Shown here: positions 11,961-23,549 of the stretch, piece after piece
Layout of the letters: each line of letters starts with the position of its first letter
How positions within the stretch are numbered: the first letter of the stretch is position 1
Assembly (NCBI RefSeq): GCF_026914265.1
Contig: NC_069136.1
Coordinates: 52,197,381 to 52,261,380, forward strand
DNA: 64,000 nt
DNA from: Mya arenaria
Taxonomy: Eukaryota > Mollusca > Bivalvia > Myida > Myidae
Direction: 5' to 3'
Translations under genes and position numbers: made by a program
The notes under the pieces: model-generated
Told to the model about the DNA's origin: nothing
The model's database searches: none
Seen by the model: the letters and a program-made list of their open reading frames with translations, nothing else

Positions 11961-12242
11961 CCATCTAACTTCGAGGCTCAGTCTTTACAATGAGTTCCTG
12001 TCTGTATTAATGCACTCGAGTTTCTTTTTTGCTTTAAGTCTTGCTCTGACCGGATCATCAAATAGGTGTTCACTGTTTAAATGAAACATAAACACAATAT
12101 ATTGTCGGATTCTATATAAGTAGGTCAGGCACTATATTTAAAAACTTATCTTTAAAAACCTTACCTGAATCGAGACTTGTTGACATTGTCGAGACTTGTT
12201 GCCGTGCACTTGATCAAATAAGTCAAGTGGTTCTCCACCGTG

Positions 12243-15200
12243 AGTATAAAGGGCGGGTTTATAACGGAGTACTCGGATCTCAAGAGTATAAAGGGCGGTT
12301 TATAACGTAGAATTCGGATCTCAAGAGTATAAAGGGCGGTTTATAACGTAGTACTCGGGTCTTTAAGAGTATAAAGGGCGGTTTATAACGTAGTACTCGG
12401 GTCTTTAAGAGTATAAAGGGCGGTTTATAACGTAGTACTCGGGTCTTTAAGAGTATAAAGGACGGTTTATAACGTAGTACTCGGGTCTTTAAGAGTATAA
12501 AGGGCGGTTTATAACGTAGTACTCGGGTCTTAAAGAGTATACAGGGCGGTTTTAACGGAGTACTCGGGTCTTAAAGAGTATACAGGGCGGTTTTAAAGGA
12601 GTACTCGGGTCTCAAAGAGTACACAGGGCGGATTTTAACGGAGTACTCGGGTCTTTAAGAGTATAAAGGACGGTTTATAACGTAGTACTCAGATCTCAAG
12701 AGTATAAAGGGCGGTTTATAACGTAGTACTCGGGTCTTCAAGAGTATAAAGGGCGGTTTATAACGTAGTACTCGGGTCTTAAAGAGTATAAAGGGCGGTT
12801 TATAACGTAGTACTCGGATCTCAAGAGTATAAAGGGCGGTTTATAACGTAGTACTCGGGTCTTAAAGAGTATAAAGGGCGGTTTATAACGTGGTATTCGG
12901 ATCTCAAGAGTATAAAGGGCGGTTTATAACGGAGTACTCGGGTCTTAAAGAGTATACAGGGCGGTTTATAACGTAGTACTCGGGTCTTAAAGAGTATACA
13001 GGGCGGTTTATAACGTAGTACTCGGGTCTTAAAGAGTATAAAGGGCGGTTTATAACGTAGTACTCGGGTCTTAAAGAGTATACAGGGCGGTTTATAACGT
13101 AGTACTCGGATCTCAAGAGTATAAAGGGCGGTTTATAACGTAGTACTCGGGTCTTAAAGAGTATAAAGGGCGGTTTATAACGTGGTATTCGGATCTCAAG
13201 AGTATAAAGGGCGGTTTATAACGTAGTACTCGGGTCTTAAAGAGTATACAGGGCGGTTTATAACGTAGTACTCGGGTCTTAAAGAGTATACAGGGCGGTT
13301 TATAACGTAGTACTCGGGTCTTAAAGAGTATAAAGGGCGGTTTATAACGGAGTACTCGGGTCTTAAAGAGTATAAAGGGCGGTTTATAACGGAGTACTCG
13401 GATCTCAAGAGTATAAAGGGCGGTTTATAACGTAGTACTCGGGTCTTCAAGAGTATAAAGGTCTCAAAGAGTATAAAGGGCGGTTTATAACGGAGTACTC
13501 GGGTCTCAAAGAGTATAAAGGGCGGTTTATAACGTAGTACTCGGGTCTCAAAGAGTATAAAGGGCGGTTTATAACGGAGTACTCGGGTCTTAAAGAGTAT
13601 AAAGGGCGGTTTATAACGTAGTACTCGGGTCTTAAAGAGTATAAAGGGCGGTTTATAACGTAGTAGTCGGGTCTTCAAGAGTATAAAGGGCGGTTTATAA
13701 CGGAGTACTCGGGTCTTCAAGAGTATAAAGGGCGGTTTATAACGGAGTAATCGGGTCTTCAAGAGTATAAAGGGCGGTTTATAACGGAGTACTCGGATCT
13801 CAAGAGTATAAAGGGCGGTTTATAACAGAGTACTCGGGTCTTAAAGAGTATAAGGGCGGTTTATAACGGAGTACTCGAGTCTTAAAGAGTATAAGGGCGG
13901 TTTATAACGTAGTACTCGGGTCTTAAAGATTATAAAGGGCGGTTTATAACGTAGTACTCGGGTCTTAAAGAGTATAAAGGGCGGTTTATAACGTAGTACT
14001 CGTCTCTCAAAGAGTATAAAGGGCGGTTTATAACGGAGTACTCGGATCTCAAAGAGTATAAAGGGCGGTTTATAACGTAGTACTCGGATCTCAAAGAGTA
14101 TACAGGGTGGTTTATAACGGAGTACTCGGATCTCAAAGAGTATAAAGGGCGGTTTATAACGTAGTACTCGGGTCTCAAAGAGTATACAGGGCGGATTATA
14201 ACGGAGTACTCGGGTCTTAAAGAGTATAAAGGGCGGTTTATAATTAGTACTCGGGTCTTAAAGAGTATAAGGGGCGGTTTATAACGTAGTACTCGGGTCT
14301 TAAACAGTATAAAGGGCGGTTTATAACGTAGTACTCGGGTCTTAAAGAGTATAAAGGGCGGTTTATAACGTAGTACTCGGGTTTTAAAGAGTATACAGGG
14401 CGGTTTTAACGGAGTACTCGGGTCTTAAAGAGTATACAGGGCGGTTTTAAAGGAGTACTCGGGTCTCAAAGAGTACACAGGGCGGTTTTTAACGGAGTAC
14501 TCGGGTCTTTAAGAGTATAAAGGACGGTTTATAACGTAGTACTCAGATCTCAAGAGTATAAAGGGCGGTTTATAACGTAGAACTCGGGTCTTCAAGAGTA
14601 TAAAGGGCGGTTTATAACGTAGTACTCGTCTCTCAAAGAGTATAAAGGGCGGTTTATAACGTGGTATTCGGATCTCAAGAGTATAAAGGGCGGTTTATAA
14701 CGTAGTACTCGGGTCTTAAAGAGTATACAGGGCGGTTTATAACGTAGTACTCGGGTCTTAAAGAGTATACAGGGCGGTTTATAACGGAGTACTCGGGTCT
14801 TAAAGAGTATACAGGGCGGTTTATAACGGAGTACTCGGGTCTTAAAGAGTATAAAGGGCGGTTTATAACGGAGTACTCGGGTCTTAAAGAGTATAAAGGG
14901 CGGTTTATAACGGAGTACTCGGATCTCAAGAGTATAAAGGGCGGTTTATAACGGAGTACTCGGATCTCAAGAGTATAAAGGGCGGTTTATAACGTAGTAC
15001 TCGGGTCTCAAAGAGTATAAAGGGCGGTTTATAACGGAGTACTCGGGTCTCAAAGAGTATAAAGGGCGGTTTATAACGTAGTACTCGGGTCTTAAAGAGT
15101 ATAAAGGGCGGTTTATAACGTAGTACTCGGATCTCAAAGAGTATAAAGGGCGGTTTATAACGTAGTACTCGGGCCTCAAAGAGTATAAAGGGCGGTTTAT

Positions 15201-18200
15201 AACGTAGTACTCGGGTCTTCAAGAGTATAAAGGGCGGTTTATAACGTAGTACTCGGGTCTTAAAGAGTATAAAGGGCGGTTTATAACGTAGTACTCGGAT
15301 CTCAAGAGTATAAAGGGTGGTTTATAACGTAGTACTCGGGTCTTAAAGAGTATAAAGGGCGGTTTATAACGTAGTACTCGGGTCTTAAAGAGTATAAAGG
15401 GCGGTTTATAACGTAGTACTCGGGTCTTAAAGAGTATACAGGGCGGTTTTAACGGAGTACTCGGGTCTTAAAGAGTATACAGGGCGGTTTTAAAGGAGTA
15501 CTCGGGTCTCAAAGAGTACACAGGGCGGTTTTTAACGGAGTACTCGGGTCTTTAAGAGTATAAAGGACGGTTTATAACGTAGTACTCGGGTCTTAAAGAG
15601 TATACAGGGCGGTTTATAACGGAGTACTCGGGTCTTAAAGAGTATAAAGGGCGGTTTATAACGGAGTACTCGGGTCTTAAAGAGTATAAAGGGCGGTTTA
15701 TAACGGAGTACTCAGATCTCAAGAGTATAAAGGGCGGTTTATAACGGAGTACTCGGATCTCAAGAGTATAAAGGGCGGTTTATAACGTAGTACTCGGGTC
15801 TTCAAGAGTATAAAGGGCGTTTTATAACGTAGTACTCGGGTCTCAAAGAGTATAAAGGGTGGTTTATAACGGAGTACTCGGGTCTCAAAGAGTATAAAGG
15901 GCGGTTTATAACGTAGTACTCGGGTCTTAAAGAGTATACAGGGCGGTTTTAACGGAGTACTCGGGTCTTAAAGAGTATACAGGGCGGTTTTAAAGGAGTA
16001 CTCGGGTCTCAAAGAGTACACAGGGCGGTTTTTAACGGAGTACTCGGATCTCAAGAGTATAAAGGGCGGTTTATAACGTAGTACTCGGGTCTTCAAGAGT
16101 ATAAAGGGCGGTTTATAACGTAGTACTCGGGTCTCAAAGAGTATAAAGGGCGGTTTATAACGGAGTACTCGGGTCTCAAAGAGTATAAAGGGCGGTTTAT
16201 AACGTAGTACTCGGGTCTTAAAGAGTATAAAGGGCGGTTTATAACGGAGTACTCGGATCTCAAAGAGTATAAAGGGCGGTTTATAACGTAGTACTCGGGC
16301 CTCAAAGAGTATAAAGGGCGGTTTATAACGTAGTACTCGGGTCTTCAAGAGTATAAAGGGCGGTTTATAACGTAGTACTCGGGTCTTAAAGAGTATAAAG
16401 GGCGGTTTATAACGTAGTACTCGGATCTCAAGAGTATAAAGGGCGGTTTATAACGTAGTACTCGGGTCTTAAAGAGTATAAAGGGCGGTTTATAACGTGG
16501 TATTCGGATCTCAAGAGTATAAAGGGGCGGTTTATAACGTAGTACTCGGGTCTTAAAGAGTATACAGGGCGGTTTATAACGTAGTACTCGGGTCTTAAAG
16601 AGTATACAGGGCGGTTTATAACGGAGTACTCGGGTCTTAAAGAGTATAAAGGGCGGTTTATAACGGAGTACTCGGGTCTTAAAGAGTATAAAGGGCGGTT
16701 TATAACGGAGTACTCGGATCTCAAGAGTATAAAGGGCGGTTTATAACGGAGTACTCGGATCTCAAGAGTATAAAGGGCGGTTTATAACGTAGTACTCGGG
16801 TCTTCAAGAGTATAAAGGGCGGTTTATAACGTAGTACTCGGGTCTCAAAGAGTATAAAGGGCGGTTTATAACGGAGTACTCGGGTCTCAAAGAGTATAAA
16901 GGGCGGTTTATAACGTAGTACTCGGGTCTCAAAGAGTATAAAGGGCGGTTTATAACGTAGTACTCGGGTCTTAAAGAGTATAAAGGGCGGTTTATAACGT
17001 AGTACTCGGGTCTTAAACAGTATAAAGGGCGGTTTATAACGTAGTAGTCGGGTCTTCAAGAGTATAAAGGGCGGTTTATAACGGAGTACTCGGGTCTTCA
17101 AGAGTATAAAGGGCGGTTTATAACGGAGTACTCGGATCTCAAGAGTATAAAGGGCGGTTTATAACGGAGTACTCGGGTCTTAAAGAGTATAAGGGCGGTT
17201 TATAACGGAGTACTCGGGTCTTTAAGAGTATAAGGGCGGTTTATAACGTAGTACTCGGGTCTTAAAGAGTATAAAGGGCGGTTTATAACGTAGTACTCGG
17301 GTCTTAAAGAGTATAAAGGGCGGTTTATAACGTAGTACTCGGGTCTTAAAGAGTATAAAGGGCGGTTTATAACGGAGTACTCGTCTCTCAAAGAGTATAA
17401 AGGGCGGTTTATAACGGAGTACTCGGATCTCAAAGAGTATAAAGGGCGGTTTATAACGTAGTACTCGGGTCTCAAAGAGTATACAGGGCGGTTTATAACG
17501 GAGTACTCGGATCTCAAAGAGTATAAAGGGCGGTTTATAACGTAGTACTCGGGTCTCAAAGAGTATACAGGGCGGTTTATAACGGAGTACTCGGGTCTTA
17601 AAGAGTATAAAGGGCGGTTTATAACTTAGTACTCGGGTCTTAAAGAGTATAAGGGGCGGTTTATAACGTAGTACTCGGGTCTTAAACAGTATAAAGGGCG
17701 GTTTATAACGGAGTACTCGGGTCTTAAAGAGTATACAGGGCGGTTTATAACGGAGTACTCGGGTCTTAAAGAGTATAAAGGGCGGTTTATAACGGAGTAC
17801 TCGGATCTTAAAGAGTATAAAGGGCGGTTTATAACGGAGTACTCGGATCTCAAAGAGTATAAAGGGCGGTTTATAACTGAGTACTCGGTACTTTAAGAGT
17901 ATAAAGTGCGGTTTATAACGGAGTACTCGGATCTCAAAGAGTATAAAGGGCGGTTTATAACGTAGTACTCGGGTCTTAAAGAGTATAAAGGGCGGTTTAT
18001 AACGTAGTACTCGGGTCTTAAAGAGTATAAAGGGCGGGTTTTAACGGAGTACTCGGGTCTCAAAGAGTACACAGGGCGGGTTTTAACGGAGTACTCGGGT
18101 CTCAAAAGTATAAAGGGCGGGTTTTATCGGAGTACTCGGGTCTCAAAGAGTACACAAGGCGGGTTTTAACGGAGTACTCGGGTCTCAAAAGTATAAAGGG

Positions 18201-18600
18201 CGGTTTATAACGTAGTACTCGGGTCTTAAAGAGTATAAAGGGCGGGTTTTAACGGAGTACTCGGGTCTCAAAGAGTACACAGGGCGGGTTTTAACGGAGT
18301 ACTCGGGTCTCAAAAGTATAAAGGGCGGGTTTTATCGGAGTACTCGGGTCTCAAAGAGTACACAAGGCGGGTTTTAACGGAGTACTCGGGTCTCAAAAGT
18401 ATAAAGGGCGGGTTTTAAAGGAGTACTCGGGTCTCAAAGAGTACACAGGGCGGGTTTTAACGGAGTACTCGGGTCTCAAAAAGTACACAAGGCGGGTTTT
18501 AACGGAATACTCGGGTCTCAAAGAGTATACAGGGTGGTTTTAACGGAGTATTCAGGACGCAAAAGTATACAGCGTGGGTTTCAGCGGAGTACTAAAGAGA
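12243..18600 (+). repeat. 42-bp satellite, main array (about 150 units)
   Basis: The unit is 42 bp: GAGTATAAAGGGCGG, then TTTATAACGTAGTACTCGG, then GTCTTAAA, with variants (CGGAGT for CGTAGT, TACAGGG for TAAAGGG, ATCTCAA for GTCTTAAA). Because 42 is divisible by 3, two minus-strand frames stay open over long runs (repeating RPEYYVINRPLYS or VLRYKPPFIL). This follows from the unit length and is not evidence of protein. Rare variants (TGGTATTCGG near 12890, 13185, 14670 and 16497; GTAGTAGTCGG near 13655 and 17044; GAGTACACAGGGCGG near 12615, 14473, 15513 and 16018) recur at kilobase spacing, pointing to higher-order block duplications. Confidence 0.97.
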
Positions 18601-19700
18601 CTCAAGATACACTCTCGTATATGTTTAGTTTAGGTATTAAAATTTTATTTGAAAAAAATACACAATCGCAAACATGTAAGCTAAGTGGTCATAATAATAT
18701 TATCTTACTAACGTTATTCCCATTTTTGAAACGCAGCACTAAGGTCCTTTTTACTTTATAAAGTAGCTGTCACTTTATAACTAAGATGTATCGAAGTTAA
18801 TACACAAGTTGTTTATTGAAGGGACTAGACACTAGTTGGTTTTAAAATCGACAGATACAAGCCTAGAATCGTCAATACGAGCTAGTATGAGGCCGATAAT
18901 ACATCATTATACATTATTAGAATAATATTTTGACGCTGCCTCAGCTGCGTTTTCCCGTTTTACAATAACCCATAATGGTTTTCCCGTTGAGTTTAAAGTG
19001 TGTGTTTTTTAGCATGTGAAAGTCACGTTATTAGTACAGATGTATATGCCGTCGCTATTATTTAATTATTGGGGGAAACGTGGTAGACAAACCCAGTAAA
19101 TTTTCGAATTATAAAAAATACGCAAAAAATACGAAAGATACATTTGTCATATACGATGTGATTCATCGGCATATAAAATTTAATGCTTTGTACATAACGA
19201 AATAAATTTCATGTAAGTTTATGTAAGATTTTGACGGTTTTTTCTTCATCATGGCATACAATATGCATGTAATATCACAAAACAATGAAAGATATATTTT
19301 ATCAACGCTAAATGAAATAGTTAACAAGCATATCAAGCATAATCACTTTTCCAAACAACAGCAGGGAAATATGAAGTAATAAGACACAGCGGAATGGTAT
19401 TGTTATTATCAACAGTTCTTGCAGTATATTCCAAGTATGGAGAAAAAGTCGTCTGAATTTCAGTAAGATAGTTTTACCAAACTATGTCAAGAAAATCAAT
19501 TTATCAACACATTACCGAATAAACTTCAATGATATGTTGTACCCGTCGGCCATTTTTAGTCTGCAATACTCGACAAGCCGAGAGCTCTTCGTCTTTTTCC
19601 GTCAAAAGCAAACAAAGTGAACCCGACAGTTTACGAACGGATCGATTGTTTCCGCCATCTCCGATCTAAGCGGAAGGGTAGACTGATGTAGTGAAGGGTG
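18601..19700. other. AT-rich upstream region of copy 2, nothing recognised
   Basis: No ORF with family features, no tandem repeat and no terminal repeats were found. It presumably contains distal regulatory sequence for the gene that starts near 19741. Confidence 0.4.
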
Positions 19701-19710
19701 CACCAGGAAA

Positions 19711-19720
19711 TTATATAATA
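19711..19720 (+). promoter_or_regulatory. TATA-like box of gene copy 2
   Basis: TTATATAATA lies about 30 bp upstream of the likely first noncoding exon, which ends CAACAAG|GTAAGA at 19791. Spacing and sequence fit a core promoter. The start site itself (about 19741-19750) is inferred. Confidence 0.5.
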
Positions 19721-20153
19721 TAGGACTATAATTAGTGGCGTGTTCAAATATTCTTTACTATTCTCCGGTAGTCAGCTCAACAACCAACAAGGTAAGAAAA
19801 CGTCTCATGCTTTTCTTATTTAATAGCGACCTTTGGCGATTATTTTTGTATTCATGCAATTCTCGAGTGTTTTTTTAATTATTTGTTTATTTCAGTTTTA
19901 CGATTTACATAAAAAATGAGTTCATCGAACAATTTTGCAAAATTGAATGCGATGTGTGTTTTTTATCATATGAATAGAATCATATAAAACACGAACCTAA
20001 CTGTTTCGAAACCGTCGAAAATTAATCATGGGATAACTTGTATATTTTAACTATTGGTCATTTTATGCTTATCTGGTGAAATATAATTGCAACATTGCAA
20101 AACAAATAAGCACCCTTTACCTGTTCTTAATTTACCTCTTACTTTCAGCAACC

Positions 20154-20864
20154 ATGAAGATCTCCGCCATTGCCGTTATTGCCCTCATGGGAGTTTTGGG
20201 AGCCGCTCTGGCCGATTACGGATACGGTAGCGATTACGGAAGCAGCTACGGGGGTGGCCTCGGCGGTGCCGGTTACGGTTACTCGTACATGCCATACTAC
20301 GGCGGCGCTGGCGGTGCCGGTGGTGCCGGCGATGGCGGCATTTGTAAGTTTATTTTCTTACACTTTCCAGTTTCGGATTAAATTCTGCAGTGAATGTATA
20401 AATTAAATCATTTATGTTTCCCTCCGTCCAAATGGAATAGTTCTGAATACTCCAATTGGTTAATCGTCATTGACACTTCTATTGTGCCAAATGTACGTCA
20501 AACATCTTTCATGGAAAAATGATCTGCACTGACATAAGCATTTCTTTCATCGAAAATTCGTTTTCCTTTTGAAGTATTTCTATAAGATATTATATGAAAT
20601 GAGTTCATTTTCTTTCTTATGTAACGAATTACTGCCCTTTGGTCCATGCACTTCATTTAAGGCGATACGATGCCACTTCTTATATTGAACAAAACATAAT
20701 AAAATATCATTAAAATACAAAACTTACAAAACAATTTCTATTTCTCTCTTCTAGTGATGCTGATTGGCCTTCTCTTCGTCGTCGTCTTGTTGTTCAGCAA
20801 CAACAGCTTCTTCAATAGCACCTCGGGCTCAACTGTGACCCCCATCACCATCGTCCAGGGTTAA
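20154..20864 (+). CDS. Small secreted/anchored Gly-Tyr-rich protein, copy 2 (complete, 99 aa)
   Basis: Coding exons are 20154-20343 and 20755-20864, with a noncoding first exon ending at 19791 and an acceptor at 20148. The ATG at 20154 is chosen because it directly follows the acceptor and opens a clean signal peptide (MKISAIAVIALMGVLGAALA, cleavage likely before DYGYG). An upstream in-frame ATG at 20076 lies in intron sequence. The mature part is Gly/Tyr-rich (DYGYGSDYGSSYGGG, then GYGYSYMPYYGG and GGAGGAGGAGDGG). Then come a hydrophobic segment (ILMLIGLLFVVVLLF), possible N-glycosylation sites (NNS, NST) and the end TPITIVQG. The layout suggests a secreted protein with a short membrane-active or anchoring segment. 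No named family is recognised, and expression in a mantle, byssus or epithelial gland is a guess. Confidence 0.85.
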
Positions 20865-21225
20865 ATGGTGAGTTACCGTCCTTTGATGCAAATATACCAC
20901 TGATTTGTTTCGAATGCCACTTTTTCACGTTGTTTTTAGTTCAATGAATTTTTCAATATATCAATGTTCAAATTATTCAAATATACTGTTCCTTTTTTAC
21001 AACATTTGTTAAAAAAAATATATCTATTTTCTTTAAATATTTCCTTTCTTTTTTATTTCAGATCTTCAATCGACCCCTGCTATCCATTTTCATATAAGCA
21101 TTTGTCCAATCCATTATTTTAAAGTATTTCCATGTTATAGAATGTTGACTGATCAATTTGTGTACCCAACATATGTGCTAATCTCCATTCATTGTTTTCA
21201 AAATAAAATCAACAGACCGAAGTTT
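20865..21225 (+). other. 3' UTR of copy 2 with intron and poly(A) signal
   Basis: Donor GTGAGT begins at 20868, three bases after the stop. The acceptor TTTCAG ends at 21061 and the last exon starts at 21062. AATAAA is at 21202-21207. The structure is the same as in copy 1. Confidence 0.65.
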
Positions 21226-21535
21226 GCCTTTGTTATTCGTGTATATATAAGAACATAATGAATGAAATACAAGTGTTGCATACTTGACACAATTCTGGTA
21301 TGAATCTCGAAAAGGAACTGTTCTGCTGGATGAGGAAAATTAGAAGATTATTAAATGCACACGGTAATATCATCAATAATAACAAGAAATGAATGAAAAT
21401 GCACACTTTAAGGGAACGCCTCAATGTAAAATATCCACACATCAGATTTTCAAAAGGAAAGTTCAATGTATTTTTAAGGTTCAATATATCCCTAAGGTAA
21501 CACATACAATTCTTCAGATTTGTTCAGAGCTTTGA

Positions 21536-21640
21536 AAGTCACTAAGATATGCTAAGAGCTAATAAGATTCACTAAGAGCTACAAAGACCTACTAAGAACT
21601 GCTAAGAGCTACTAAGAGTTACTTTTAAGTACTAAAATGT
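21536..21640 (+). repeat. Short degenerate patch of the 10-bp minisatellite words
   Basis: Words such as CTAAGAGCTAC, AAAGACCTACTAAG and AACTGCTAAGAGC occupy the position that corresponds to the 4-kb 102-bp array behind copy 1. It looks like the seed or a collapsed remnant of that array. Confidence 0.75.
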
Positions 21641-22180
21641 GGAAATTAAATGTAATAAATGATCATGACAATATCTTATACTCAAAAAGGAAGATTATTC
21701 TCAACTGTTCTATGTATTTGCGTATTTATAAAAAAAGCTGTTGATGATAATATTCGATGATAGGTTATCATATCAGGTTGTCCCAATAAAGGCATGATCA
21801 AACCGGTAACATGTAAAAGGTAAATATTGGATTTATTATAATTTAAAGCATCTTATAAAGGGTCGAAAATGGCTCGCAAAATAGCCAAATACTTAGTATA
21901 TTGGCTCTTTAATGTAAAACTCATATGTTTCAGCGTTGAAGTTCAAATAATTTCCTCAGTGGGTTATTTACTTTTGATAGCATACAAAAGCGCGCGAGTG
22001 ACGTCAGTTACGTGCGAAACGTCAACAGGCTTCAAACACGAAATAGAACCATAGTGCACAAATTATCACCCCAAAATAATATGCATTGATTTTACTTATA
22101 ATATTTTGTTTTGATCCCAGCTGGTATTGAAAAATAATATATATATGAAAATACTTTAAAAGTTCTTGCGCAGAATTTTC
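21640..22180 (+). repeat. Segmental-duplication flank of copy 2
   Basis: Aligns in two blocks with 5225-5360 and 8860-9275, which are about 3.5 kb apart in copy 1. It contains a perfect CRE-type palindrome, TGACGTCA near 22000, where copy 1 reads TGATGTCG. Confidence 0.75.
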
Positions 22181-23060
22181 ATTGCATAAAAATCATAAAT
22201 TTGACTTATATTTACCTTATTTTTTGGGACCCTTTTAAATTGAAGAAATATTTCATATTTCACTTTTTAATACACAGACAATATATAAGTTCGCAATATG
22301 ATTGTTATTTACTCTAATAAATAAGACATTTATTTTTCTTAAAACAGGAAAGAATCACGCCACTTTTGCCAGACGAATACGTGTTTTGAGCAGGCTTTTA
22401 AATGTGACTTAAATAGTTGCTTTTAATTTTTATTTGCTATAGGAACGCATTATTGTTATACATATTAATATATATGTTACTATATATAGTAACACATTTG
22501 TGCAGGGATTCCGCGATTATTTGCATGACTTAGCGAGTATCAGTTTTGCGGCCCGGGCCGATTATCATTTTGCGGCCCGTAGAACGTACGCACGTGAATT
22601 AAATTTTCGACTTTAAATCCAATATGGCGACTGTAAAATAGATAGATGTGGACTATACGGCGGCGTTTTTATACAGTGTTGTTTGTTGACATTCTGAAAA
22701 CAAAACAAATGAAGCGGTAACATGATTGAATCTAGAATCTACTTGAAAACAACTACTGTACATACATGTTGTAATTAAAAATACGATGTATTTGTTTGTT
22801 TAAGTACAAATAATCGTTCTTGGCCAAACCTTTGACACAAAAAAGGCTAGAGCACCGAGTTTAAACATTTAAAATACAACGTTACACTGGTATTTAAGAC
22901 GCTGAAATTGAGGAAAAATCCGTACGCAAGCGCAGTCACATTAGATAGGTATAAACCAAATAATTTTAACTAGACTAAAATGATTAAATTAAAATGTTTG
23001 TGTTTCAAGATATTTAAGACGGACAATATAGGATGTAAGAATGAAAGAAGACGTACTTTT
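22181..23060. other. Intergenic, nothing recognised
   Basis: AT-rich, with one CG-rich patch near 22545-22590 in which TTTTGCGGCCCG occurs twice. No gene or element was identified. Confidence 0.4.
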
Positions 23061-23067
23061 TACAATT

Positions 23068-23361
23068 GTAACCACGCCCTACCCCCCAGGTCCGGGGGGT
23101 ATACCGGGGACAACCGGGGAAATTGGCCGTGTTTTAACCTTTCAGGTAGCCCCGCAGTGCCGGGTGAATGCGGTGGTTTTGTCTTCCCGCAAAATACAGC
23201 GGGGAATGGGCCTTACCTAGGGTCCCTGGGGTGCAGGGGCATTTGGCGGGGATTTTACCATCAGTTCGTCCCCGAAGGGCGGGGATTTTACCCGGGGTTG
23301 GCTGGACCGAAAGTCAAAGTCCCCGCTATTCCCCGGACCTGGGGGGGGGGGGCGTGGTTAC
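23068..23361. mobile_element. GC-rich 294-bp foldback/MITE-like element
   Basis: Begins GTAACCACGCCC and ends with its complement GGGCGTGGTTAC. The inverted repeat continues inward past a C/G tract into CCAGGTCCGGGG and CCCCGGACCTGG. AATT flanks both sides (23064-23067 and 23362-23365), giving a 4-bp target duplication. Its GC content is far above the surroundings. An ORF (22980-23378) happens to run through, giving a Gly/Pro-rich peptide, but it starts outside the element and is not believed to be a gene. No transposase is present. Confidence 0.75.
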
Positions 23362-23549
23362 AATTGACTGGTGCATAATGTCCGTGTAAACAGGCATAGT
23401 TTGTTTGATAGGTCTATGAAATGGAAAGGTCAGGGATGGAATTATACCACGAACATGTAGGCGGAATTAGGTGGTTTTCAAAAGATGAGTAATCCTTTAC
23501 TATTACGTTCACTGCAAGGCTAAACAAATCATCACTAGGACTTATAATA

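Larger units (their letters stand above)
9636..12242. mobile_element. 2.6-kb Transib/RAG-like TIR element inserted in the satellite
   Basis: Terminal inverted repeats of about 100 bp start CACGGTGGAGAACC at both ends (left 9636-9735, right about 12138-12242 on the minus strand). The right arm carries one small extra duplication. The flanking satellite reads AGTAT on both sides (9631-9635 and 12243-12247), while every uninterrupted unit has it once, so the target duplication is 5 bp. CAC-initial ends plus a 5-bp duplication fit Transib and RAG-like transposons better than hAT (8 bp) or CACTA (2-3 bp). The word AAAGTACACGG, resembling AAGTGCACGG in the terminal repeat, occurs at 9854, 10024 and 10051. 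No Transib or RAG core is recognised; it is probably nonautonomous. Confidence 0.75.

Noticed and set aside
12904-18105. Many minus-strand ORFs of 70-188 aa with 14-residue repeats (RPEYYVINRPLYS)
   Set aside because: They follow from a 42-bp unit whose length is divisible by 3. Two different frames are open in the same DNA, starts and ends are set by random indels, and there is no splice or promoter support.
9299-18600. CRISPR array (regular repeats)
   Set aside because: Units are contiguous with no unique spacers, there are no cas genes and the host is a eukaryote.
20076-20153. Upstream ATG giving a 101-aa version of the Gly-rich protein
   Set aside because: The added residues are intron sequence ending in a polypyrimidine tract and CAG; the downstream ATG gives a proper signal peptide.
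22980-23378. 132-aa Gly/Pro-rich ORF
   Set aside because: Begins in AT-rich DNA outside the foldback element and owes its length to the element's GC content; a second frame is also open.
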